A stretch of 64,000 nt of DNA, taken from the NCBI GenBank assembly GCA_036489975.1, contig DASXES010000079.1, positions 1 to 64,000 of the forward strand, given 5' to 3'. A program made the translations under genes and the position numbers. Shown in pieces: positions 48,763 to 57,636 of the stretch. Below the pieces are notes generated by a model that saw only the letters and a list, made by a program, of their open reading frames with translations, was not told the DNA's origin and did no database searches. The DNA is from Roseiarcus sp036489975. GTDB lineage: Bacteria; Pseudomonadota; Alphaproteobacteria; Rhizobiales; Beijerinckiaceae. Position 1 is the stretch's first letter; each line of letters starts with the position of its first letter.

Positions 48763-49164
48763 TCAGTGCTTGCGGTTTTGAGACTCCACGATTCCCCTGG
48801 CGTTTACTTCGTAGATGTCCGCGCCTTCGATATAAACGAACGCACAGTGCTCACCGCCGCTTCCCTCCCGGTGACAGAATTGGTCTCCCTTCACGCGCGC
48901 CGTTCCTGAAAAGCTCCCGCTCTTGCCGCCGAGGGTGTATGTCCCGTGGTGCGAGTGCGCTCTCAGATCGTAGGTGTCGGTTCCAGTCAGCGATTGCTTC
49001 ATTGTGTAATTGTTGAAATTAACCGTCGCGCCGTCATAGAGCGCCGTGATTTCTTTGCCCGGAAGCTTTTTCGCCGAAGCCGGCAGCGCCGGGGCGCCTT
49101 CCGCGAAAGCTGCATTTGAGAGTGATGCGACGGCGAGCAGACTCGCCCAAACGGCCATGCGCAT
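48763..49164 (-). CDS. Small secreted protein of unknown function
   Basis: A 133-residue protein with a clear signal peptide (VWASLLAVASLSNAAFA) and GAAGGA upstream of the ATG. The mature part reads LPGKEITALYDGATVNFNNYTMKQSLTG, HSHHGTYTLGGKSGSFSGTARVKGDQFC and GSGGEHCAFVYIEGADIYEV, with two cysteines that could form a disulfide. The KxI...L...G start followed by beta strands recalls small periplasmic ligand- or metal-binding proteins of alphaproteobacteria. I do not recognise a named family. Confidence 0.72.
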   Translation of the reverse strand: MRMAVWASLLAVASLSNAAFAEGAPALPASAKKLPGKEITALYDGATVNFNNYTMKQSLTGTDTYDLRAHSHHGTYTLGGKSGSFSGTARVKGDQFCHREGSGGEHCAFVYIEGADIYEVNARGIVESQNRKH

Positions 49165-49549
49165 TTTGGTTTATCCTTCGCGTCAATATGTGATCCGGGG
49201 AAAATGCTTGGTGAATGGATATTTTGGCTTTCGTCCCGGCCCGAGAAGGTGAGCCCGAAGGGAAAATGAATATGCAAACCTGACAGGCCGACATCGGACA
49301 ATGAGGCCTCCAAACCGGAGCGGCAATGGGCAGAAGTACTCATCAGACTGGCGGTCAGCCGCTGCGAGGAGGAACCGCTCGCCCCTCAGGCAGGCTTGCT
49401 CGCCTTTGTCAGCATCGTGATCCCGGGCAGCATCGTCTCCGTGCCTTCAATGCGGCCAGGGCCGCGAGTTCGGCCGAGAAGAATGTGGTCCAGTCGGGCG
49501 TGAGCGGCATGGACTTAAGGCTCGCAGAAGGCCGATGAAAGCAGGGCTC
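49165..49549. other. 385-bp spacer without an intact gene
   Basis: On the reverse strand, 49510-49386 shows a short frame beginning MPLTPDWTTFFSAELAALA. After a shift of frame near 49440 it could continue as RIEGTETMLPGITMLTKAS to a stop at 49386. It may be a broken small gene, but it is too short to be sure. Nothing else is supported. Confidence 0.3.
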
Positions 49550-50851
49550 TCAGCGCATATTGCCGGTATGGCCGAGCGAATAGCGCCCGGGCTGCGGCCA
49601 GACGGTGAGCCCGTGCGGCATGCCGCCCACGGGAATCGACTTCACCGAGCCGTCGTCGGTGTTGAAGGCGTAGATCGCGCCGTCATAGCGGCCCGATAGC
49701 CACAGCCATTTGCCGTCGGCGGACAGGTTCCCCATGTCCGGGCTGCCGCCGCCCGGAATCGGCCAGTTGGCGACGACCTTGCGGGTCGCGAAATCGATCA
49801 CCGAGACGCTGCCGGGGCCCTTCCTTCGTCCGCCGAGACTGTGGGTGCCGCGGTTGGAGACGTAGAGCTTCGTTCCGTCGCGGCTGGGGTAGAGCCCGTG
49901 CGCGCCGACGCCGGTCTTGATGAAAGCGACCTGGCCGAAGGAATCGCCGTCGATCACCATGACGCCGTCGCCGATAAGATCGGCGATGAAGAAGAACTTG
50001 CCGTCCGGGGCGACCCTGATGTCCTGCGGCATGTGGCCGGAGGTCAGCGGCAGCGTCTCGACGAGCGTGTGATGGACGAGGTCGATCTTGGCGAGGGAAT
50101 CGTTGAATTCGCAGGTGAAGATCGCGTAACTGCCGTCCGGCGCGAAATCGGCGTGATTGATCCCGGCGCAATTCGGCGTCGCGATATAGCCCTGCAGCGC
50201 CATTGTGTGGGGGTCGCGGAACTCGAGGCGTCGCATCGCCTCGGCGACGATGATCGCGGAGGCGCCGTCGGGGGTGAAATAGATGTTGTAGGAATCAGGG
50301 ACATCGATGGCCTTGCCGATCTTGCCCGTCCTCGGGTCGATCGGCGCGACGCCGCCATGTCCGCCGCGCGCGCTCACGTCCGCCGAAACCCAAAGGGTCT
50401 GAAGATCCCACGACGGAACGATATGCTCCGGGCTCGGCATCACAGCCAGGCTGTCGATGACCTTGAACGTCTCCGGATCGATGACGTCGACCCTGCCGGT
50501 CACGACGTTCGGCGAGTAGACGCGCGATGGCTCGCCCGCGACAGCGGGACTGAACATGCCCGCCCCCGCGCCGGCGTAGACATTATGGGGATCGACGGGC
50601 GCTGGCATCGTCAGGTTCGCCGGCGGCAGAAGGATCGGCCGCTCGGGACCGAGCTGATAGGCGGCGAGCGCGACAAAGTCTGCGGGCATACGGTTCTGAT
50701 CGTCGAGGCTGCGGCAAATATGAGCGCAATCCGCCGCGCCGAGTGCGCAAGCGTCCGGAATGGTCAGCGACTGCGCGCTGCGCAACGCGAGGCCCGCGCC
50801 TAACGCCATCGTCGCTGCGGCCGCTGCGGCCAAGCCCTTGCGAAAAGCCAT
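49550..50851 (-). CDS. Exported YVTN/NHL-type beta-propeller protein
   Basis: A 433-residue protein; ATG 50849-50851 (reverse) is chosen because a signal peptide follows (KGLAAAAAATMALGAGLALRSAQS) and GGAAAAGACGGG stands upstream. After a short Cys-containing segment (ACALGAADCAHIC) come repeated propeller blades: VYSPNVVTGRVDVIDPETFKVIDSL, YIATPNCAGINHADFAPDGSYAIFTCEF, PQDIRVAPDGKFFFIADLIGDGVMVIDG, GLYPSRDGTKLYVSNRGT, and VSVIDFATRKVVANWPIPGGGSPDMGNLS. This is the YncE/YVTN pattern, a likely seven-bladed periplasmic propeller. Function is unknown; some relatives sit near methanol or copper metabolism, but no such genes are adjacent. Confidence 0.83.
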   Translation of the reverse strand: MAFRKGLAAAAAATMALGAGLALRSAQSLTIPDACALGAADCAHICRSLDDQNRMPADFVALAAYQLGPERPILLPPANLTMPAPVDPHNVYAGAGAGMFSPAVAGEPSRVYSPNVVTGRVDVIDPETFKVIDSLAVMPSPEHIVPSWDLQTLWVSADVSARGGHGGVAPIDPRTGKIGKAIDVPDSYNIYFTPDGASAIIVAEAMRRLEFRDPHTMALQGYIATPNCAGINHADFAPDGSYAIFTCEFNDSLAKIDLVHHTLVETLPLTSGHMPQDIRVAPDGKFFFIADLIGDGVMVIDGDSFGQVAFIKTGVGAHGLYPSRDGTKLYVSNRGTHSLGGRRKGPGSVSVIDFATRKVVANWPIPGGGSPDMGNLSADGKWLWLSGRYDGAIYAFNTDDGSVKSIPVGGMPHGLTVWPQPGRYSLGHTGNMR

Positions 50852-51050
50852 CCCGTCTTTTCCCAGTCGAACTCGCGTCCGCCGAACCCCGATTCGGCGC
50901 AACTCGGGAAGCGAAAACTGCAGCCGAGACAATGACTGTTCGATGAACGGCGGGCCTGCCGTCCTTTCGATCAGCGTGGATGCGTAAAGAACAATTAGCA
51001 AGCGTTCAACGTCTTTGCTCCGCGCTATGAGGATTCGCGGAGGCTCGAGT

Positions 51051-52265
51051 TCATGGATTTTCCCCGCGGAGCCGCGCGATGAAGGCCGCCAGAAGGTCAA
51101 TCGCCAGCGCCAGCGTCATGGCGGCGGAGCCGATCCCAAACAAGAGACGATAGTTTCCGCCGCTCTCGGCGAAGACGAACGAAAGGCCATAGGCCGCGAC
51201 AGCCTGGCACAGCGCGAAACCCACCGTCGCATGACTCCACGCCGCCTTCTGCTGCGCGGGATGGTGCGGAAGCAGTTCGTGGAGCCGTCCGAGCACCAGC
51301 GGAACCGTGGCCGTCAAGAAGGACCCAACGACGAAGCTCGAGCCGATGAGCCAGACCCGCCCCAGTCCGAGAGCGGGGATCGCAATGGCGGCGATCTGAA
51401 CCAGGAACGCCACACGAAGCGCCGCCTTGAAGCCCGAGCGATCGGCGAGATGCCCAATCAGCAAAGGCCCGACCGTCGCGCCAAGGCCGAAGATCACCCA
51501 ATATTCCGACCCGGTATTTATCCCTTCGCCCCGTCCGCGGGCGATGAAGTCCACGAGGAACACCATGTGCGGAAGCCAGCCCGCCGCATTGAGCCCGTAT
51601 TCCGCGTAAAGCGCGCGCAAACTCCAGAGCTTCGGCGCGTGAGATGAAACGGCCGCGGACGCGGGCGCCGACGCGCGCGGCCACCCGCTCCATCCGACGA
51701 GCGTCAGAAGCAGCGACACGGCACCGAGTCCGAACCACGTCTCCCGAAGTCCCTGCGCAAGCAGGAGCGGCACGAGCGTGCCGGAGATCGCGATCCCGAT
51801 GCCGACGCCCATGAAGATCGCACCGCCAGCAAGGCCGCGCCGGGAAGCCGGAACATGGGGGAGAACGTTCGGCGCCGCGAGCACCATCAGCGCGCCGCCC
51901 GCCGCGCCCGCGACGAAACGCCAGACGAAAAACCAGGCGAAGCCGACCGGATAGGCGCAGGCGAAGAATGTCGCCGTCGCGAGCAGCATCATTGCCCGCA
52001 GCACGACGACGAGAGGCATGCGCGCCGAAAGGGGCCGCCCCGACAATGCGCCAAGAAGATATCCGGCCAGATTTGCCGCGCCGAGATAGGCGGCGGCCGC
52101 CGGCTCGAACCAGTGGGCGCCGATGATGACCGGCAGGAGCGGCGTATAGGCGAACCGCGCGAGACCGATGCCGATGAGGCTCGTGCAGAAGGCCGAAAGA
52201 ACCGCCCGCCATACGACAGCGGGCGGCTCGGCATGTTTGTTCTTGGCGATTGGAACGCTGACCAT
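51051..52265 (-). CDS. YbfB/YjiJ-family MFS transporter
   Basis: A 404-residue, twelve-helix protein. It starts (after a short polar leader) with VLSAFCTSLIGIGLARFAYTPLLPVIIGAHWF, the signature of the YbfB/YjiJ family, and has YLGAANLAGYLLGALSGRPLSARM in the 2-3 loop and a second half beginning with VFLVDFIARGRG. The substrate is unknown. It starts 10 nt after the stop of the haloalkane-dehalogenase-like hydrolase and is presumably co-transcribed with it. Confidence 0.88.
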   Translation of the reverse strand: MVSVPIAKNKHAEPPAVVWRAVLSAFCTSLIGIGLARFAYTPLLPVIIGAHWFEPAAAAYLGAANLAGYLLGALSGRPLSARMPLVVVLRAMMLLATATFFACAYPVGFAWFFVWRFVAGAAGGALMVLAAPNVLPHVPASRRGLAGGAIFMGVGIGIAISGTLVPLLLAQGLRETWFGLGAVSLLLTLVGWSGWPRASAPASAAVSSHAPKLWSLRALYAEYGLNAAGWLPHMVFLVDFIARGRGEGINTGSEYWVIFGLGATVGPLLIGHLADRSGFKAALRVAFLVQIAAIAIPALGLGRVWLIGSSFVVGSFLTATVPLVLGRLHELLPHHPAQQKAAWSHATVGFALCQAVAAYGLSFVFAESGGNYRLLFGIGSAAMTLALAIDLLAAFIARLRGENP

Positions 52266-52275
52266 CCTCTAGATA

Positions 52276-53217
52276 TTACTCGAGATGCCGGCTGAGAAAG
52301 TCGAGCGTCAGCGCGGCGATCTCGTCGACCTTCTCATCGAGGGCGAAATGGCCGGCTTCAAGGATATGAACCTCCGCGTCGGGCAGGTCGCGCTTATACG
52401 CTTCGCCTCCCGTCGCAATGAAGGAAGCGTCATAGCCTCCCCATACAACCAGCGTCGGAGGCTTGTGTTCGCGGAGCCACTGCTGCCAGGCCGGATAGGC
52501 TGCGACATTGGTGCGGTAGTCGTAGAGCAGCGCCTCCTGGATCGCCTGCTGACCCGGCCGCGACAGCAGGGAATATTCGTCCTCCCAGAGAGCGGGATTG
52601 TAACGCTCGGGATGAGGGCTGCCGCCCTCGTGGCGAATTCTCGCAGCCTCGAGCGAGGTGAAGGCCTTTGGGATCTCAGGATGCGCCTTCGGGTCGGCCC
52701 AGTACTCGGCGAGAGCTTTCCACTTCGCCCCCAGACCCTCGCGATAGGCGTTGGCGTTCTGGATGACGAGCGCCTGGACCCGCTCGGGATGAGCGAGCAG
52801 AATGCGGAAGCCGACTGGCCCTCCATAATCCTGCAGATAGAGGCTGTAGCGGTCGGCCCCGAGTTCGTCGAGCAGGGCGCTCGTCGTCCTGGCCAGATGG
52901 TCGAACGTGTAGGAATATTGCGCGGGCGGAGGCGCGTCGCTCTGGCCAAAACCGGGATAGTCGGGCGCAATCACGTGATAGCGCGTCGCCAAAAGCGGGA
53001 TCAAGCTTTCGAACATGCGCGACGACGACGGGAAGCCGTGCAGGAGCACGATGGTCGGCGCGTCTTTGGGGCCGGCCTCACGGTAAAAAACGCCGACCCC
53101 GTCCACCATGGCGCGGTGATAGGTGATCGTCGCTGAGGTCGAGGGAAGCGTGAGCGGCTGGGCGGCGACCGTTGTGGCGGCCGAAAGTGCGATTGCGGCG
53201 ACGATATGGGTTTTCAT
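52276..53217 (-). CDS. Exported alpha/beta hydrolase, haloalkane dehalogenase/epoxide hydrolase-like
   Basis: A 313-residue protein with a signal peptide (IVAAIALSAATTVAAQ). Oxyanion motif: IVLLHGFPSSSRMF. Nucleophile elbow: LYLQDYGGPVGFRI, where the nucleophile is Asp rather than Ser, as in haloalkane dehalogenases and epoxide hydrolases. NANAYREGLGAKW follows (cap domain). Late acid in VVWGGYDASF and catalytic His in EAGHFALDE. The substrate is unknown; an exported epoxide hydrolase or dehalogenase is most likely. It is the first gene of a pair with the MFS transporter. Confidence 0.87.
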   Translation of the reverse strand: MKTHIVAAIALSAATTVAAQPLTLPSTSATITYHRAMVDGVGVFYREAGPKDAPTIVLLHGFPSSSRMFESLIPLLATRYHVIAPDYPGFGQSDAPPPAQYSYTFDHLARTTSALLDELGADRYSLYLQDYGGPVGFRILLAHPERVQALVIQNANAYREGLGAKWKALAEYWADPKAHPEIPKAFTSLEAARIRHEGGSPHPERYNPALWEDEYSLLSRPGQQAIQEALLYDYRTNVAAYPAWQQWLREHKPPTLVVWGGYDASFIATGGEAYKRDLPDAEVHILEAGHFALDEKVDEIAALTLDFLSRHLE

Positions 53218-53523
53218 GGAGGCAGGACTCCCCGGTGGCGTTGAACGGCCGAACCGCCGCGCGTTCGCCGCCGTGACGACGGCGAGCGCGAGAGAGCGGT
53301 CACGGCCGATGGTCTGCCTCTTCTTGCCGGACTGGTAAATCCGCTGGAATTGAGAGGGACCCTATTGAAATTCGAGAGCGCGCCGCGCCCTGCGGAAATC
53401 CTTGACCATCTGCGAGAGCCGCGCGCTCGCGGATCGTGAGGAAGGCTGACCGCAGTCTCCATCGAAAGGGACCGGGCCTCGCCTGGATGGCGCTTCCAGG
53501 CCGCATCGCTTATGTGAAGGCCC
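53218..53523. other. 306-bp divergent intergenic region
   Basis: Lies between the starts of the exported hydrolase (reverse) and polA (forward) and must hold both promoters. No clear consensus promoter, RNA gene or inverted repeat was recognised. The polA ribosome-binding site GAAGG is at its right end. Confidence 0.4.
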
Positions 53524-56500
53524 ATGACCCAGCCCCACCGTCCGGTCGGTCCCGGCGACCATGTTTTTCTCATCGACGGCTCGTCGTTCGTCTTCCGCGC
53601 CTATTATCAGTCGATCCGCCAGGACCAGAAATACAACTACCGGATGGATCGCCTGCCGACCGGAGCGGTGCGCTTGTTCGCGACCAAGGTGCTGCAGTTC
53701 ATCCGCGACGGGGCGGCGGGCTTCAAGCCGACCCATCTCGCCATGATCTTCGACAAGACGGAGAACTCGTTCCGGCGCGACATCTACCCTGCCTACAAGG
53801 CGCACCGGAAGGATCCGCCAGACGAGCTTGTGCCCCAGTTCCCGCTGATGCGCGCCACCGTCTCGGCCTTCGGCATGGTCCCAATCGAACAGAGCCGCTA
53901 CGAGGCCGACGACATCATCGCCACTTACGCCCGCCAGGCGCGCGAAGCCGGCGCCGACGTCCTCATCGTCTCGGCCGACAAGGACCTCATGCAGCTCGTC
54001 GATCCCTGCGTCTCGATGTACGATCCGGCGTCGGGCCAGGCTGGGGTCGCGGGCTCTCGCGAGGAGCGGAAGTTCGGCCCGGCGGAAGTGGTCGAATATT
54101 TCGGCGTCGGCGCGGACAGGGTGATCGACGTCCAGGCGCTTGCCGGCGATTCGACCGACAACGTGCCGGGCGCGCCAGGCATCGGGCTCAAGACCGCAGC
54201 CCAGCTCATCACCGAATATGGCGACCTCGAGACGCTGCTTCAGCGCGCCGGCGAGATCAAGCAGCCGAAGCGGCGCGAAGCGCTGACCGACCCGGAGAAC
54301 GTCAAGCGCATCAGAATCTCGAAGGAGCTCGTAACTCTGGATCGCAACGTGCCGGTCGAGACGCCGCTCGCGGCGCTGGCGACGCCTCAGCTCGACGGCA
54401 GGCGGCTCGTCGCGTTCTGCAAGGCGATGGAACTGACCACTCTCACCCGCCGCGTCGCCGAGATCTGCGGCGTCGACGCTGGCTCGATCGACCCCGACCC
54501 GAATTTCGTCGGCCAGGCCGCCTGGCCGGGCGGCCAGGGCGTGGCGCTTCTGCAGCGGGAAGGCGAGGCGCCGACGGAGGGCGCATCCCCCACTGGTGCG
54601 GCCCCTGCTCCCGCGCCGCGCGAGCCTAGGGCCCCCGCCCAGGGGACGGCGCCGGCTGACCTCGCGACCGCGCGTGCAAAAGAGGCGCGCGCGCCCGTCG
54701 ACCGCGGCGCCTACAAGATCGTGCGGACCGCAGCCGAACTCGGGCCATGGATCGCGCGCGCCTATGACGAAGGCGTCCTCGCGATCGACGTGGAGACGTC
54801 GTCGCCCGACCCGCTGCAGGGCGATCTCATCGGCGTCTCGCTGGCGGTGAAGCCGGGAGAAGCCTGCTACATCCCGATCGGCCACCGGATGGCGGCCGAC
54901 GATCTTTTCGACGGCGCCGGCCTCGCCCCCGATCAGCTCCCGGAGGCGGAAGCGATCGCGCTGTTAGAGCCGCTGCTCGAGGCGGCGGGCGTCGTCAAGA
55001 TCGGCCACGACGTCAAGTTCGACCTGCACGTCTTCGCTTTGCGCGGCGTCGCCGTCGCGCCTATCGGCGACGCGATGCTGCTCTCCTACACGCTCGACGC
55101 CGGCGCGACCGGCGACGATCACATGCTCGGCACGCTCTCCGAGCGTTTTCTCGGCCACAAGCCCATAGCTTTAAGCGAGGTGGCCGGCTCGGGCCGCAAC
55201 TATCAGGGATTGGCGCGCGCGACGATTGAAAAGGCGTGCGAGTACAGCGCGGAGAAGGCGGACGTCGCCCTGCGCCTCGACCGGGTCTTAAGGCCGCGCC
55301 TCGTCGCCGAGCATATGACGACGGTCTACGAGCGGCTCGAACGGCCGCTCATCGACGTGCTGGCGCGCATGGAGCGGCGCGGAATTTCGATCGACCGCGC
55401 CATCCTGTCGCGCATGACCGGCGAGTTCTCGCAGCGCATGGGATCGCTCGAGGACGAGATCAGCAAAATCGTCGGCGCGCCCTTCAACCCCGGCTCGCCG
55501 AAACAGCTCGGCGACATGCTGTTCGGCCAGATGGGCCTGCCCGGCGGCAAGAAGACTGCGACCGGCGCCTGGTCGACCACCGCGAGCGTGCTCGAGGACC
55601 TCGCCGCCGAAGGCCACCAATTGCCGGCGCGAGTGCTCGAGTGGCGCCAGATCGCCAAGCTGAAGTCGACCTATACCGACGCTCTGCCAGGCTTCGTCAA
55701 TCCGCGAACCGGCCGCGTCCACACGGCCTATGCGCTCGCCTCGACCACGACCGGGCGCCTGTCGTCGTCCGAGCCCAACCTGCAGAACATTCCGATCCGC
55801 ACCGAGGAGGGGCGCAAAATCCGTCGCGCATTCGTCGCGCCGCCGGGCCGCAAGCTGATCTCGGCTGATTACAGCCAGATCGAGCTCCGGTTGCTCGCGC
55901 ATCTCGCCGACATTCCCGCGCTCAAGCGCGCCTTCGCTGACGAACTCGACATTCACGCGATGACCGCGTCCGAAATGTTCGGCGTGCCGATCGCCGGCAT
56001 GCCGAGCGAGGTGAGGCGCCGGGCGAAGGCGATCAACTTCGGCATCATCTACGGCATCTCGGCCTTCGGCCTCGCGAACCAGCTTGGCATCGCTCGCAAC
56101 GAGGCCGGCGACTACATCAAGAAATATTTCGAGCGCTTCCCCGGCATCCGCGATTACATGGAGGCGACGAAGAAGATCGCGCGCGCCAATGGTTATGTGA
56201 CCACCCTGTTCGGCCGCAAGTGCCACTACCCGCGCATCAACGCCTCCAATCCGTCCGAGCGCGCCTTCAACGAGCGCGCCGCGATCAACGCGCCGCTGCA
56301 GGGCACGGCCGCCGACATCATCCGCCGCGCCATGGTCCGCATGGATGACGCGCTTACAAAAGCGGGCCTCAGCGCTCAGATGCTGCTCACGGTCCACGAC
56401 GAACTGGTTTTCGAGGCGCCGGACGAGGAAGTCGAGGCGACGCTGCCGGTCGTCGCGAAGGTGATGGTGGAGGCGCCGGAGCCCGCCGTCCGGCTGCATG

Positions 56501-56553
56501 CGCCGCTTCGAGTCGACGCGCGCGCGGCGCAAAACTGGGAAGAGGCGCATTGA
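53524..56553 (+). CDS. polA: DNA polymerase I
   Basis: A 1009-residue three-domain polymerase. The 5' nuclease domain (about 1-300) shows FLIDGSSFVFRAYY, FDKTENSFRRDIYPAYKAHRK, YEADDIIATYA and DVQALAGDSTDNVPG. A Pro/Ala-rich linker (about 350-395) precedes the 3'-5' exonuclease domain: AIDVETSS (Asp-x-Glu), GHDVKFDLHVF and CEYSAEKADVAL, so proofreading residues look intact. Polymerase motif A is ADYSQIELRLLAHLA, motif B RRRAKAINFGIIYGISAFGL, and motif C LTVHDELVFE. It fills gaps and removes RNA primers. Length is normal for alphaproteobacteria. The ATG follows GAAGG. Confidence 0.97.
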   Translation: MTQPHRPVGPGDHVFLIDGSSFVFRAYYQSIRQDQKYNYRMDRLPTGAVRLFATKVLQFIRDGAAGFKPTHLAMIFDKTENSFRRDIYPAYKAHRKDPPDELVPQFPLMRATVSAFGMVPIEQSRYEADDIIATYARQAREAGADVLIVSADKDLMQLVDPCVSMYDPASGQAGVAGSREERKFGPAEVVEYFGVGADRVIDVQALAGDSTDNVPGAPGIGLKTAAQLITEYGDLETLLQRAGEIKQPKRREALTDPENVKRIRISKELVTLDRNVPVETPLAALATPQLDGRRLVAFCKAMELTTLTRRVAEICGVDAGSIDPDPNFVGQAAWPGGQGVALLQREGEAPTEGASPTGAAPAPAPREPRAPAQGTAPADLATARAKEARAPVDRGAYKIVRTAAELGPWIARAYDEGVLAIDVETSSPDPLQGDLIGVSLAVKPGEACYIPIGHRMAADDLFDGAGLAPDQLPEAEAIALLEPLLEAAGVVKIGHDVKFDLHVFALRGVAVAPIGDAMLLSYTLDAGATGDDHMLGTLSERFLGHKPIALSEVAGSGRNYQGLARATIEKACEYSAEKADVALRLDRVLRPRLVAEHMTTVYERLERPLIDVLARMERRGISIDRAILSRMTGEFSQRMGSLEDEISKIVGAPFNPGSPKQLGDMLFGQMGLPGGKKTATGAWSTTASVLEDLAAEGHQLPARVLEWRQIAKLKSTYTDALPGFVNPRTGRVHTAYALASTTTGRLSSSEPNLQNIPIRTEEGRKIRRAFVAPPGRKLISADYSQIELRLLAHLADIPALKRAFADELDIHAMTASEMFGVPIAGMPSEVRRRAKAINFGIIYGISAFGLANQLGIARNEAGDYIKKYFERFPGIRDYMEATKKIARANGYVTTLFGRKCHYPRINASNPSERAFNERAAINAPLQGTAADIIRRAMVRMDDALTKAGLSAQMLLTVHDELVFEAPDEEVEATLPVVAKVMVEAPEPAVRLHAPLRVDARAAQNWEEAH

Positions 56554-56716
56554 GGACAGACATCGCGACGCCGGGCGCGCGCCAGGGAATTTTATACGCA
56601 GATCCGTGCTCAGGGGCCCCCGACGTCGCTGCGGCGGCCGCAGGCGTAGACGTCTGGCGTACAGGGGGATCGGCGGACGATCCCCGCCAAGTTTCGCCGA
56701 ACCGGGTGAGCGGTCT

Positions 56717-57466
56717 TTAGGCTGAGACGGCGCTCCGGCCGCGTCGGGTCGCCCGCACGCGGAGGCCGAGGAACCCAAAACCGACAGTCATCAGCACCCA
56801 GACACTTGGCTCAGGAACGCTGGGGGTCAAAGGTTCCGTTGTCGAGGGCAAAGCGTCGCCAGCGTAGACGAGAGCGTCGATGCCATTGCCCCGCACGCCG
56901 CTGTCACCGTTGTCGCTGAGTTCCTTGAAGATGCTGGCCGTGACGGGTTGCGTCAGCCTCTGATCCAGCCAGAATGTGATTTCGTAGGCCTGACCGGCCA
57001 CGGTGGCGATCGTCTGAGACAGGCCATCGTACCCCTCGGTCGAACCATCGAGCCAATCATGGGCTCCGGAATGAACCGGAGCGCTCCACGGGATCCCGCC
57101 GACCACAGTCCCGACGTCGCCGACGAAACCTGTATGTGAGACCCCGGACTGGGCGAAATAGCTCCACGACCCGATTCCGCCCTCAAATCCACCATCGCTG
57201 AGCAGGTTCGTCGAGCCCCCGCTGGCGATGACCGAAGCGTCGTCGAACGCGAACCAGCCAGGATCGTGCCGGAACACGAAAGTGACGATCGAGGACGATG
57301 AGCTGGCGGTGAACGACGCCGAATATTCGGTGTAGCTTGTCGGAAGAGGCTGACCCGCCAAGTTCAGCGCCAAAGGACCAGCTGGCGGCAGAAGGTTTTC
57401 CGCCTGGGCGGCCCCAGCGAAGAAAAGTCCGGCGGCGATCAAAGTTGCAGTCTGAAGTCGAACCAT
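56717..57466 (-). CDS. PEP-CTERM sorted exported protein
   Basis: A 249-residue protein: signal peptide (TATLIAAGLFFAGAAQAE), a jelly-roll-like body (PTSYTEYSASFTASSSSSIVTFVF, DDASVIASGGSTNLLSDGGFEGG, and DGLSQTIATVAGQAYEITFWLDQ, typical of PEP-CTERM proteins with a carbohydrate-binding-like fold), then SVPEPSVWVLMTVGFGFLGL and a basic tail. The ATG at 57464-57466 is preferred over a TTG just upstream; GGGGGG lies ahead. A near-perfect sigma-70 promoter sits upstream. The protein should be exported and processed by an exosortase, which is not encoded here. Confidence 0.88.
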   Translation of the reverse strand: MVRLQTATLIAAGLFFAGAAQAENLLPPAGPLALNLAGQPLPTSYTEYSASFTASSSSSIVTFVFRHDPGWFAFDDASVIASGGSTNLLSDGGFEGGIGSWSYFAQSGVSHTGFVGDVGTVVGGIPWSAPVHSGAHDWLDGSTEGYDGLSQTIATVAGQAYEITFWLDQRLTQPVTASIFKELSDNGDSGVRGNGIDALVYAGDALPSTTEPLTPSVPEPSVWVLMTVGFGFLGLRVRATRRGRSAVSA

Positions 57467-57493
57467 CAAAGTGCCCCCCTTAAATATTCATTT

Positions 57494-57522
57494 ATAATAG
57501 ATAGACGAGAGAGGCGTGTCAA
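57494..57522 (-). promoter_or_regulatory. Sigma-70-type promoter of the PEP-CTERM gene
   Basis: On the reverse strand TTGACA (57522-57517), 17-nt spacer, TATTAT (57499-57494). It is 28 bp upstream of the PEP-CTERM start and is AT-rich, unlike the surroundings. This is the best-matching promoter in the window. Confidence 0.65.
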
Positions 57523-57636
57523 TTCTGACGACGACGCCGGGTCGACAGCGGAACCACCGACCTGCAACGCCGCGCAGTTACGGAACCATCGGCGCGCAAT
57601 TGCTTCCGTTTGAAATCCTCTCCACAAGCGACCCTC

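Noticed and set aside
53362..54885. 507-codon reverse-strand frame opposite polA
   Set aside because: Shadow of the polA 5' nuclease region; no domain or start signal.
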